In this document: positions 25,965-33,907 of the stretch, piece by piece
Layout: every line of letters begins with the position of its first letter
Numbering within the stretch: position 1 is the stretch's first letter
From: Trichothermofontia sp964536415
GTDB lineage: Bacteria; Cyanobacteriota; Cyanobacteriia; B231
Direction of reading: 5' to 3'
Length of the DNA stretch: 64,000 bases
Assembly: GCA_964536415.1 (NCBI GenBank)
Contig: CAZHXN010000009.1
Coordinates: 4,785-68,784, forward strand
The notes under the pieces: model-generated
Database searches by the model: none
Told to the model about the DNA's origin: nothing
The model's input: only the letters and a program-made list of their open reading frames with translations
Program-made: the position numbers and the translations under genes

Positions 25965-26865
25965 GGATTTGCTTCTTACCTAGGGGTGTAATGACTGTAA
26001 CGCGAATCCGCAGGTGCGAGGCAAGGGGCAAATTGACAGCAAACCGGCCATTGCGATCGACATCGATCGGCAACTCTTCCACGTATACAGTATTAACCGG
26101 ATCAACCTGACCCACCAACCGCTGGCGACGCACATCATTCACAATGCGACGTTCAATCTGGTAACGCAAGCGGGTATCATCCCGCAAGGGGACCGGTGGC
26201 GAGGGCACCTCCCCCGGCACAATCAAGTTCTGAAAGCCAGCCGCTACCGCTACACTCCGCCCTTGGGCTGTTGTCTCCACCCGACCGCTCCGGGTCGCGA
26301 TGCCCGTTTTGCCATTGGGTTGAACCGCCAGACCAAATTCCGTCCCCCGCACGCCGCTAATTCCTGCTGGGGTCCGAATTTCCAATTCTGACCCCCGGTG
26401 GGTAAACCGTCGTAATTGCAGGCGCACTTGTCCCCTGGGGACAATCAAACGGGTAATGCGACCATTGTCGGGAGCCACTGCCAATGATTGGACGCGCACT
26501 TCCGTCCTCTCGGCGACGTTAACGAAGCCAATGCCGGTATCGACTTCGAGGGTGGCAGCGGCCCCTGCGTCAGTCGTAATGCCATCTCCCACCTGTTGTA
26601 AGCGATCGCCTTGGTGAGCAGGCCGACTGCTACCGCCCCGGTTAAACAGAACCCGTCCAGACAGGTGCTTTAATTGCAGCCAGCGATCAACACGCACGGG
26701 CACCGATTGGGAGCTAGCCCCCTGGCTACCGCAAAGCAGACTGGCGGGGGCGCTGATGAGCGAGAAGGTGGTTACAGCGGCAAAAAAACAGACTCGAGAG
26801 CGCACAGAGAATGTCCTGCGGAAAACTGTCCTGCTTGAACACAATATCTTGTATCTTGCCAACAT
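25945..26865 (-). CDS. FecR domain periplasmic protein
   Basis: 306 residues. Basic N-terminus and hydrophobic segment (about 25-45) act as signal or anchor. The FecR domain spans about 60-215: LSGRVLFNRGG, GDRLQQVGDGITTDAGAAATLEVD, VPRGQVRLQL, TPAGISGVRGTEF. The rest is a beta-rich segment of unknown role. In cyanobacteria such proteins are commonly encoded with CHASE2 proteins; here the stop overlaps the kinase start by 20 bases, so the two are probably translationally coupled and may form an envelope sensing pair. That partnership is inferred. Confidence 0.88.
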   Translation of the reverse strand: MLARYKILCSSRTVFRRTFSVRSRVCFFAAVTTFSLISAPASLLCGSQGASSQSVPVRVDRWLQLKHLSGRVLFNRGGSSRPAHQGDRLQQVGDGITTDAGAAATLEVDTGIGFVNVAERTEVRVQSLAVAPDNGRITRLIVPRGQVRLQLRRFTHRGSELEIRTPAGISGVRGTEFGLAVQPNGKTGIATRSGRVETTAQGRSVAVAAGFQNLIVPGEVPSPPVPLRDDTRLRYQIERRIVNDVRRQRLVGQVDPVNTVYVEELPIDVDRNGRFAVNLPLASHLRIRVTVITPLGKKQIHEVVVI

Positions 26866-26966
26866 TCCATCAATATCCTGCGATGATTTAACCTCACAGG
26901 GAATGTCGATGCTAACTCAGGAATGTTACTAGTTTTATTGTCCCAGCGTTTAGTGATCGCAACCTG

Positions 26967-27020
26967 TGCTCCCGATCGCGATTCCACACGGTGTAATCAC
27001 CATGAGTGCGATCGGGAGCA
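26967..27020 (+). promoter_or_regulatory. Long hairpin in the purM leader
   Basis: Perfect 13-bp arms (26967-26979 and 27008-27020, tgctcccgatcgc and its reverse complement) enclose 28 bases that can themselves fold. It ends about 118 bases before the purM start and is followed by tttaa, so attenuation or processing is possible. The arms contain a HIP1-like gatcgc core. Confidence 0.45.
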
Positions 27021-27138
27021 TTTAACCGAAGAGGGGACACGCAGTATGCGACACTCAGGAAGGGCAGGAAACAGCGAGGGCTGCCCTGGAGCCACCCGCT
27101 GCGCCCGATCGTTGATGTTGAGCAGACGGATGAGTCCT

Positions 27139-28185
27139 ATGGATTATCGTGACGCGGGTGTGGATGTTGTCGCCGGACGAGCGTTTGTTGATCGCATTCG
27201 ATCGGCGGTCACCGCCACCTATCGTCCGGAAGTCCTGGGTAATCTGGGCGGCTTTAGTGGTCTCTTTCAACTGCCGGGGGGATATCGGGAACCGGTCCTG
27301 GTTTCGGGGACCGATGGGGTGGGCACCAAGTTAAAGCTGGCCCAGGCGTGCGATCGCCATGACACCGTAGGTATTGATCTCGTGGCCATGTGCGTTAACG
27401 ATGTCCTGACCGCAGGAGCGGAACCCCTGTTTTTTCTGGATTACCTGGCTACGGGCCACTTGCTACCGGAACAATTGGCCCAGGTGGTGACCGGCATTGC
27501 CCAGGGCTGTCAGCAAGCGGGCTGTGCCTTGATTGGCGGCGAAACGGCGGAAATGCCCGGTTTTTACCCAGCCGGGGAATACGATCTGGCCGGGTTCTGC
27601 GTGGGGATTGTGGAAAAATCCCAGATCCTTGATGGCTCCCAGGTACAGGTGGGGGATATCGTGATTGGTCTGGCCAGTCAAGGCGTGCACAGTAATGGAT
27701 TCAGTCTGGTGCGGAAAATTCTGGGCGAACCCCTGACCGAAGCGTTGCAAGCCCGTCCGCCGATTCTGGGTGGGCCATCCCTAGGGGAGGTGCTGCTCAC
27801 GCCGACGCGGATTTATGTGCAACCCGTATTAGCGGCGCGACGATCGGGTTTCGACATCCACGCAATGGCCCATATTACCGGGGGCGGTCTGCCTGAAAAT
27901 CTACCCCGTTGTCTGGGGACTGGTCAGGCCCTCCGCTTCACCCACGTCTGGCCGATCCCCCCGATCTTTGACTGGATCGCCCAGGCCGGGGAGGTCCCCC
28001 CTGCGGCTATGTTTGACACGTTCAATATGGGGATTGGGTTTGCCGTGATTGTGCCCCCGCAGCAGGCGGATCAGGCTATCCAGCAGTTTCAACAGCAGCA
28101 GATTGACGCCTTCGTGATCGCGGAGGTCATCTCCGGTCACGGCGAACTGATAGGCCTACCCGGCGTCGAGACAACGCCTTCATAA
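27139..28185 (+). CDS. purM: Phosphoribosylformylglycinamidine cyclo-ligase (AIR synthetase)
   Basis: 348 residues. Closes the imidazole ring of FGAM to give AIR in purine synthesis, using ATP. Family start MDYRDAGVDV; TDGVGTKLKLA and IGGETAEMPGFY are the ATP- and substrate-binding signatures; HSNGFSLVRK and HITGGGLPENLPR follow. I chose ATG 27139 since it aligns with the family; ATG 27130 and earlier in-frame codons give a non-homologous leader. No other pur gene is near. zur follows 52 bp downstream in the same direction. Confidence 0.95.
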   Translation: MDYRDAGVDVVAGRAFVDRIRSAVTATYRPEVLGNLGGFSGLFQLPGGYREPVLVSGTDGVGTKLKLAQACDRHDTVGIDLVAMCVNDVLTAGAEPLFFLDYLATGHLLPEQLAQVVTGIAQGCQQAGCALIGGETAEMPGFYPAGEYDLAGFCVGIVEKSQILDGSQVQVGDIVIGLASQGVHSNGFSLVRKILGEPLTEALQARPPILGGPSLGEVLLTPTRIYVQPVLAARRSGFDIHAMAHITGGGLPENLPRCLGTGQALRFTHVWPIPPIFDWIAQAGEVPPAAMFDTFNMGIGFAVIVPPQQADQAIQQFQQQQIDAFVIAEVISGHGELIGLPGVETTPS

Positions 28186-28237
28186 GCCTTGAAAGCATTC
28201 ATAGGCTAAGATCGAGGGAATTGTCCCCCCTTTGTCG

Positions 28238-28642
28238 ATGAGCACCAGACGGACCCGCAGCCAGGAACGCATCCTCTCATTGCTGAAGCACACCCAGCAA
28301 AGCCTTTCAGCGCAGGAAATCTATGTCGAACTGCGCCGACGCCAACAGGAAGTGGGTTTGGCGACGATCTACCGCGCCCTAGATGCCCTCAAGCTAGCGG
28401 GAGCCATTCAGGTCCGTGCCCTGGCGAACGGGGAAGCAGCCTATAGCCTAATCCACACCGATCGCCACCACCTCACCTGCCTGCGATGTGGGAACTCCAT
28501 CCCGATCGAGGACTGTCCCGTTCACCAACTAGAAACGCAACTGACCCAATTGCACCATTTCAAGATTTTCTATCACACCCTGGAATTCTTCGGCCTCTGC
28601 GATCGCTGTCAAACCCCAGCCACCCCAACGGCCTCTTCTTAA
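28238..28642 (+). CDS. zur: Zinc-uptake regulator of the Fur family (Zur/FurB type)
   Basis: 134 residues from ATG 28238. Winged-helix N-terminus (TRRTRSQERIL, VGLATIYRALDALKLAG) that binds DNA, C-terminal dimerisation domain with HHLTCLRCG (Cys81, Cys84) and the CDRC pair (Cys121, Cys124) for structural zinc, and FYHTLEFFGLC supplying sensory ligands. The wording VRALANGEAAYS and RHHLTCLRCG matches cyanobacterial FurB/Zur more than FurA or PerR as I recall them. It would repress zinc uptake when zinc is plentiful. No znu genes are adjacent. Confidence 0.82.
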   Translation: MSTRRTRSQERILSLLKHTQQSLSAQEIYVELRRRQQEVGLATIYRALDALKLAGAIQVRALANGEAAYSLIHTDRHHLTCLRCGNSIPIEDCPVHQLETQLTQLHHFKIFYHTLEFFGLCDRCQTPATPTASS

Positions 28643-28868
28643 ACTTTTCTTAAAGGAGACGAGTGGCGATCGCCCTCAAAATTTGGCAGTACAAAATTCG
28701 GGAATATCAAGGAATGTAGGTTGGGGTCGAGTTTACACGATCCAACATGACTGATCAGCCCGGTACTAAGCCCGACAACTCAACCTGATATCAGCCCTGA
28801 GAAGTTGCATAGGACCTGACCCAACCTACCAGTTGAAAATTGCCCCCCGATAAAAATGGTCGGCTCTC

Positions 28869-28911
28869 CTGGGTTTATGGTGGGCGCTACGCACCCCCAC
28901 CATAAACCCAG
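28869..28911. repeat. Perfect 16-bp inverted repeat between zur and the stomatin gene
   Basis: ctgggtttatggtggg (28869-28884) and its exact reverse complement (28896-28911) around an 11-base spacer. It lies between convergent genes in a 339-bp spacer (28643-28981), so a two-way terminator or a short dispersed element are both possible; no long T-run follows on either side. Confidence 0.6.
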
Positions 28912-28981
28912 CGTTTCGGCTCTTTGATGTGTAGTTACCTATACGGTTTACTCCATAAACTCAGAAGAGCCAATGGTCGAG

Positions 28982-29965
28982 TTATGTAGCAGACCGATCG
29001 AAGCCCGGAAGGTTCTCAGCGTTATTGCCGCTAATGACCGCCTTCATCCCCTCGATCGTGGCCGGAATACTGTGGGGGTCCATAAACATCACCTTGCTAC
29101 TCTCACTGGTGCCAATCTTGAGGCCCATTTGCAGGTATTGTTGGGCCAGCAAAAACTGGAGTGCTTCCCGGCTATTGGGATCGGCCCCCAGGGTCCGGGT
29201 GATGAGTTGCATCGCCTCCGAGGTTCCCTGGGCACGGAGGACCTGCTCCTGCCGCTCGGCCTGGGCATGAAGAATCATCGCCTTTTGTTCAGCTTCCGCC
29301 TCCAGAATCGTGGCTTTTTGCCGTGCTTCCGCATCCAGGACGCGGGCTTCAGCTTCCCCCCGTGCCGTGTTGATAGCGGCATCCCGTTCCCCTTCTGACG
29401 TGAGGATGGCAGCCCGTTTGCGCCGTTCTGCCGCCATTTGCAGTTCCATCGAATCCTGCACGGCTCTGGAGGGGGTGATATCGCGTAATTCTACCCGTGT
29501 GACCTTCACGCCCCAGGGATCGGTCGAAGTATCCAGCTCCCGCAGGAGGGTTTCATTCACCTGCTGCCGTGCGGTAAACGTTTCGTCCAGTTCCAGCTTG
29601 CCCATTTCGGCCCGAATTTGGGTCAGTACCAGGTTTTGCATGGCCTGCACCAGGTTTTCCACCCGGTAGAAGGCTTTTTCCATGTCAATAATGCGCCAAT
29701 ACACAACGGCATCTACAGAAATGGACACATTATCGCGGGTAATACAATTCTGCTTGGGAATGTCTAATACCTTTTCACGGATGGTTTCCTGGTAGACCAC
29801 CTTATCAATAAACGGGGTGACAAAATTTAAGCCCGGTTTCAGTTTTGTCTTGTAGCGCCCCAGGCTCTCCACTAACGCTTCATCACTCTGGCTCACCACC
29901 TTGACCGAGCCAATAATGGCTGACCCTCCAAAAATCAGAAAGACGAGAAAAATAAAGCCGCCCAT
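28982..29965 (-). CDS. SPFH/stomatin-like membrane protease-associated protein
   Basis: 327 residues from ATG 29965, which follows a textbook gaggaggc ribosome site; the open frame upstream of it is not protein-like. One N-terminal transmembrane helix (about 2-20), the SPFH domain (VKVVSQSDEALVESLGRY, NCITRDNVSISVDAVVYW, VTRVELRDI), then a long charged coiled coil (about 190-265, Ala/Glu/Arg-rich) and a short tail. Bacterial stomatins form membrane-bound rings and are usually encoded with NfeD, as here (76 bp upstream). The stop codon at 28982 faces zur. Confidence 0.92.
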   Translation of the reverse strand: MGGFIFLVFLIFGGSAIIGSVKVVSQSDEALVESLGRYKTKLKPGLNFVTPFIDKVVYQETIREKVLDIPKQNCITRDNVSISVDAVVYWRIIDMEKAFYRVENLVQAMQNLVLTQIRAEMGKLELDETFTARQQVNETLLRELDTSTDPWGVKVTRVELRDITPSRAVQDSMELQMAAERRKRAAILTSEGERDAAINTARGEAEARVLDAEARQKATILEAEAEQKAMILHAQAERQEQVLRAQGTSEAMQLITRTLGADPNSREALQFLLAQQYLQMGLKIGTSESSKVMFMDPHSIPATIEGMKAVISGNNAENLPGFDRSAT

Positions 29966-30041
29966 CGGGATTGCCTCCTCAGATAATTGGGTTACAAAGC
30001 TGTCAGTAATCGCCTCGCCAGTAATCAGATTCTCCTTTTCC

Positions 30042-30485
30042 CTAAAGCTCTGAACTCCTGAGCATGGCTTGGGGGACAACAATGAGGGTAGTCCCTTTAC
30101 GCCCAACCACATAGACTTTGTTTTGGGCGGGAATGGTGATCGCTTCGTCTTCGCAGCGGGCACGCCAAGAGTTACCCTCATACAGTACCCGTCCAGCTTC
30201 ACCCGCCGGGATTTCGGTTATGGTTTCGGCTTCGCGCTCACCCTCAAGGTTAAGGGCTGCCTTGCGATCGGGGACCAGACGCCGGGATAGAAACAACAGG
30301 GCACCGGATAACGCAATCCAAACGGCAAATTGAGCCGTAAAAGACGGGATCACCAGGGCCACGATCGCCACTAACAGCGCACTGACCCCCAAGGCAAATT
30401 CGATAAAGGCTGATGGTAAAAACAGTTCTGCTAAACACAGGACTGAACCCACAATTAGCCAAACTAAGCTTAAATTCAGGGACAT
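30042..30485 (-). CDS. NfeD family membrane protein
   Basis: 147 residues. Three or four hydrophobic segments in the first 70 residues (LVWLIVGSVLCLAELFL, LGVSALLVAIVALVIP, FAVWIALSGALLFL) and a C-terminal OB fold (GEAGRVLYEGNSWRARCED, VYVVGRKGTTLIV). This is the short NfeD form, without the serine protease. It is the usual operon partner of stomatin, located directly upstream of it on the same strand. Confidence 0.9.
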   Translation of the reverse strand: MSLNLSLVWLIVGSVLCLAELFLPSAFIEFALGVSALLVAIVALVIPSFTAQFAVWIALSGALLFLSRRLVPDRKAALNLEGEREAETITEIPAGEAGRVLYEGNSWRARCEDEAITIPAQNKVYVVGRKGTTLIVVPQAMLRSSEL

Positions 30486-30653
30486 GGCCTTTTCTATTCC
30501 GGCTCAAGGTGATGATAGGGCGACCCAGCGTCCAATCGCCCCCCCACTATCCCATCCTACTGTAGGGAGAGTCGAAGACGCCAAACTTGGTCGGGTTTTT
30601 ACAGATATGTTACGGAAAATGTCCCAGGGCAGGAGGAAAGCCACTCGCTAGGA

Positions 30654-31376
30654 TCAGGATTGGGAGGCTCCCCCGCGTCCCTCCGCCGGTCGGATCGCGG
30701 ATCGCGGTTGCCCGCCGCTGAGTTCGGCGGTATGGGAGGGGGGATGCTCGCGCTGGAGCTGGTTACGACCATTGCGGATGACACGCATCATCTCATTAAG
30801 TTGCTGTTCGATCGAATTCAACACGCGATCAGCATATTCATCGGCCCCCTGCTCCAAATATTCACATTCCATCAGGGTGCGCCGTTGCACCTCACCTAAT
30901 TCCTGCTGTGCCTGCCGCCGCATTTGCTCAATTTCCTGGATAGTCTGCTCCCGTGCCGCTTCACACTCCTGCTGCACCTGTTGCCAGATCTGGCGGGCTT
31001 CCATTTCCGCTTGCTGGATAATGCCGAGATCATCCTTAATCTGGGCAGCCCGCTGTTCAGCCGCTTCGATGATCGATCGGGCATACTGCTCCGTTTCCAG
31101 CAAAATCTCTTCCCGTTGCTGGACCACTTCCTGGGCTTCACGAAACGCAGCCGGTAAACTCAGACGCACGAGGTCCAGTTGCTCCAAAAACTGCTCCTCA
31201 TCAATGAGCGTCCAACGAGTGAGGGGAATCCGGGTGCTATCGAGGATGAGTTCCTCCAGGCGATTCAGTTCCCTTTGGATGTCTACATTATTCCCTCCTG
31301 CCGCTGAGGTGGGTCTGCTGGCGTAGCCTGATCCGTTACGATCGGGGTCGGTCCGAGAGGAGTCTTGGCGCAGCAT
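30654..31376 (-). CDS. Coiled-coil protein, conserved next to coaD (DivIVA / F0-b-like)
   Basis: 240 residues, no membrane segment. A Ser/Gly-rich start is followed by VDIQRELNRLEELILDS and a long heptad-rich coiled coil (about 75-205) with many Gln, Glu and Ala residues, resembling DivIVA or ATP synthase subunit b helices; the tail is Pro/Gly-rich. Cyanobacteria carry this gene by coaD, function unproven. ATG 31376 lies inside coaD, overlapping it by 94 bases in another frame; I see no better start because the next in-frame ATG is deep in the coiled coil. Confidence 0.75.
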   Translation of the reverse strand: MLRQDSSRTDPDRNGSGYASRPTSAAGGNNVDIQRELNRLEELILDSTRIPLTRWTLIDEEQFLEQLDLVRLSLPAAFREAQEVVQQREEILLETEQYARSIIEAAEQRAAQIKDDLGIIQQAEMEARQIWQQVQQECEAAREQTIQEIEQMRRQAQQELGEVQRRTLMECEYLEQGADEYADRVLNSIEQQLNEMMRVIRNGRNQLQREHPPSHTAELSGGQPRSAIRPAEGRGGASQS

Positions 31377-31846
31377 CGGTGATAAACATCCAGGGCGACG
31401 TGTTTAGGAACAAGGTGATCGATCGAGCCATCAAACCGGGCAACTTCCTTGACAACACTACTGCTCAAAAAGCTGTGTTCTGTCGAAGTGGCCAGGAAGA
31501 CCGTTTCAACCTGATCGGCCAACGTTTTGTTGGTGTGAGCCATCTGTAGCTCCAGTTCAAAGTCTGATAATACCCGCAACCCCCGCAAAATGACCTGAGC
31601 ATTATGGGAACGCACATAGTTTACCGTTAGCCCGCCAAAACTATCCACCACCAAATTGGGTAAATGGGCCGTCGCTCGGCGAATTTGATCCATGCGCTCT
31701 TGGACTGTAAACATCGGGGTTTTATTAGGGTTCCGCAGCACCGCCACGATCACTGTCTCAAACAGCTTACAGCCGCGCTCGATAATATCGAGGTGCCCTA
31801 GGGTAATGGGATCAAAGCTGCCGGGATAAACTGCAATCACGGTCAC
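31283..31846 (-). CDS. coaD: Pantetheine-phosphate adenylyltransferase
   Basis: 187 residues. Fourth step of coenzyme A synthesis: 4'-phosphopantetheine plus ATP to dephospho-CoA. Nucleotidyltransferase signatures YPGSFDPITLGHLDI (the T/HxGH motif) and EHSFLSSSVVKEVARF are intact, as is RGLRVLSDFELELQMA. The core ends near residue 160; the last 25 or so residues (TPLGPTPIVTDQATP and onward) are an unconserved tail that overlaps the start of the coiled-coil gene, so tail and overlap probably arose together. Confidence 0.95.
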   Translation of the reverse strand: MTVIAVYPGSFDPITLGHLDIIERGCKLFETVIVAVLRNPNKTPMFTVQERMDQIRRATAHLPNLVVDSFGGLTVNYVRSHNAQVILRGLRVLSDFELELQMAHTNKTLADQVETVFLATSTEHSFLSSSVVKEVARFDGSIDHLVPKHVALDVYHRCCAKTPLGPTPIVTDQATPADPPQRQEGIM

Positions 31847-32049
31847 TCCAACGAAACAATTGGGGATTTCTCCCCCACTTCATTCAGCCAGGGGTATTAC
31901 AGACTCACTAGAAGCCTATCAGAGTTATACCATTTTGCTCTACTGCCCCTGGGATTAGCCCCAGTAAATTTAAGGAAAGCCCCATGTTGCATTTGGGTGA
32001 AACCCCGACATCTCATGTCACGGTGAATGCTTGTAGCTGTAGCTGCCGA

Positions 32050-32793
32050 CTACAGTGCCGACGATCGCCGGATCACCGAGGCTAAGTCGGTTTTCCCAAT
32101 TTCCTGCCACCCCATTGCCGGTAACACAGCGTTCAGGGAGGTGGGAGGCCGATGCCATTGTACCCAGCTTTGTCTCACTAACCAGAGACCACTACTGCCC
32201 ACTAAACCGGCAATCCCCAGGCTAATGACCCCATCAAACCAAACCCAATTCAAGAACATGATGGCGATCGCGGCCATGATCACGCCGATCGAACTGGTCA
32301 GGTCTGCCAAACTGTGCAAAAAAACTCCCCGTAAATTCAGATCCTGCTGACTGCCGGGGTGCAATCGCCACAACCCGATGCCATTAATCAACAGACCCAC
32401 GATCGCCGTTAGCAACATGGGAAGGCTGATGACGGTTGTGGGGGGATGATAAAGATGTTTACACGCCTCCCACGCCATTAAACCTGCCATTAGCACCAAG
32501 CCGATCGCGTTCACGATCGCGGCTCCCAACTCCCAGCGGTGAGACAGGGAACGGGCAAAGCGGCGCGTTAACCGGGTCATCCCCGTTGCTCCTAGGGCGA
32601 TCAGGATGGCGATCGCATCGGCCAACAGGTGGCCCGAATCGGATTGGAGGGCCAAGCTATGACTCAATCGCCCGATCACCCACTCCAGGACTGCAAACCC
32701 CAGAATTAACCAGAGAATTGGCCCCAGCACCTGGACTTTCTGGGTTGGATGCAGACGATGGAGACACGCTGGGGTTGAACACGGATAGAGCAT
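32050..32793 (-). CDS. Cation diffusion facilitator transporter lacking a C-terminal domain
   Basis: 247 residues, six predicted transmembrane helices (about 23-45, 52-70, 88-110, 122-145, 160-182, 184-206). Exports divalent metals such as zinc in exchange for protons. Metal-site motifs DSGHLLADA in TM2 and HSLADLTSS in TM5 supply the His/Asp ligands. Only about 35 residues follow TM6, so the usual cytoplasmic ferredoxin-like domain is missing. The 18-residue N-terminus with two Cys and one His could be a metal-touching leader. zur is about 4 kb away, and no direct link is shown. Confidence 0.82.
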   Translation of the reverse strand: MLYPCSTPACLHRLHPTQKVQVLGPILWLILGFAVLEWVIGRLSHSLALQSDSGHLLADAIAILIALGATGMTRLTRRFARSLSHRWELGAAIVNAIGLVLMAGLMAWEACKHLYHPPTTVISLPMLLTAIVGLLINGIGLWRLHPGSQQDLNLRGVFLHSLADLTSSIGVIMAAIAIMFLNWVWFDGVISLGIAGLVGSSGLWLVRQSWVQWHRPPTSLNAVLPAMGWQEIGKTDLASVIRRSSAL

Positions 32794-32830
32794 GGATGCA
32801 GCACACTCAACAACGAGAAACAGAAAAACC

Positions 32831-33688
32831 TTAAATCGCTTGACGGCGCAAAAAGGGAATGAGTGCCTGACTCACCTTTTCGTGCCAGTCCTCTTGGGGA
32901 TAATGCCCCACTTGTTCTAATTTAACGACTTCAGTTTGGGGAACGGCGCTCGCAAACTGTTCCGCCACACTAAAGGGCAACCAGGGATCTTCCATCCCCC
33001 AAGCCACCAGCGTGGGCTGTTCCCAGGTTTGGAAGCCGGTTTCAATTTCCGCCAGCACCGTCGGCAGTTGCAGGTTACGCACCGTGGCCAGCAGTGCCCG
33101 TCCCACCGCCGAGGTTTTTAAATAGGGCCGCCGATACACAGCCAACGCCTCATCCGGAACGCGATAGAAACCGCCCCCTTCCAGGGTGCGATCGATCATC
33201 AGTGGGTCCTGGGTAAGCATATCACCAATCAACGGCAGTCCCAGTTGTTTTAGTTTCCAGGGCAGGCGGACTGCCGGTGTCAGCGGTGCGTTAAAAATGG
33301 CAAGGCGTTCAATGCGATCGCGGTGCCGCAGGGCATATTGCAACCCCACTGATCCCAGAAATCCCTGCACGACCAGCGCGAAGTGCTTTAGCTCTAGGGC
33401 ATCAATAAAGTCTGCTAATGCTTTAAGATAGGCTTCCGGAGTATAGCCGCCAAAGTCGCGGGGTTCAGGCTTACTGGAAAACCCAGAGCCAATCCAGTCC
33501 GGCGCGATCGCCCGTAACCCCTGTTCCGCTAAGACCGGTAAGACCTCCCGCCAGCTATAGCTTTGGGAAGGAATGCCATGCAACAGGAGCACAGGGGGTA
33601 ACCCCCGTTCCTGCACCGGGAAACCCTCCCGATAGAACCACTGTAAGCCCCCCACCTCAATCTGCTGCTCTGTTACCTTCATGCCCAC
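32831..33688 (-). CDS. Alpha/beta hydrolase-fold protein with atypical nucleophile elbow
   Basis: 285 residues, related to haloalkane-dehalogenase-like hydrolases. Oxyanion loop HGIPSQSYSW (37-46), APDWIGSGFSSKP, cap region with GGGFYRVPDEALAVYRRPY, acid WGMEDPWLPF, and catalytic-type His in VGHYPQEDW. The expected nucleophile position reads VVQGFLGS (106-113) where homologous enzymes have Asp or Ser. Function is therefore uncertain; conserved cyanobacterial members are merely annotated as hydrolases. The start lies in a 19-bp duplication: GTG 33688 or ATG 33682. Confidence 0.82.
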   Translation of the reverse strand: MGMKVTEQQIEVGGLQWFYREGFPVQERGLPPVLLLHGIPSQSYSWREVLPVLAEQGLRAIAPDWIGSGFSSKPEPRDFGGYTPEAYLKALADFIDALELKHFALVVQGFLGSVGLQYALRHRDRIERLAIFNAPLTPAVRLPWKLKQLGLPLIGDMLTQDPLMIDRTLEGGGFYRVPDEALAVYRRPYLKTSAVGRALLATVRNLQLPTVLAEIETGFQTWEQPTLVAWGMEDPWLPFSVAEQFASAVPQTEVVKLEQVGHYPQEDWHEKVSQALIPFLRRQAI

Positions 33689-33711
33689 AATGTACCTTCA
33701 TGCCCACAATG
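33674..33711. repeat. 19-bp tandem duplication at the hydrolase start codon
   Basis: taccttcatgcccacaatg occurs twice in tandem (33674-33692 and 33693-33711). The upstream copy supplies a second ATG that, since 19 is not a multiple of three, opens a different frame. A recent replication slip is the simplest explanation. Confidence 0.8.
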
Positions 33712-33907
33712 AACCCTTACCCTCCATCCAAGCAAAATGCCTCCCCCCAGTATGCCAGGATTTGGCAGGCCAGAATGGCAACGGTCACAATGCTGATGGG
33801 TGGATTGATTGGTAAATTGTAGGGGCGGGTTACACCAGCCGTTGTCTGGGGAACGCAGTGGCTCGATCAACCCGCCCAAGGCGAACGGTTGGTTCCAGGA
33901 GAGACGG

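Noticed and set aside
33823..33878. ggcgggtt / aacccgcc inverted repeat before the glycosyltransferase gene
   Set aside because: Arms are short and the loop is about 40 bases; not distinguishable from chance in GC-rich DNA.
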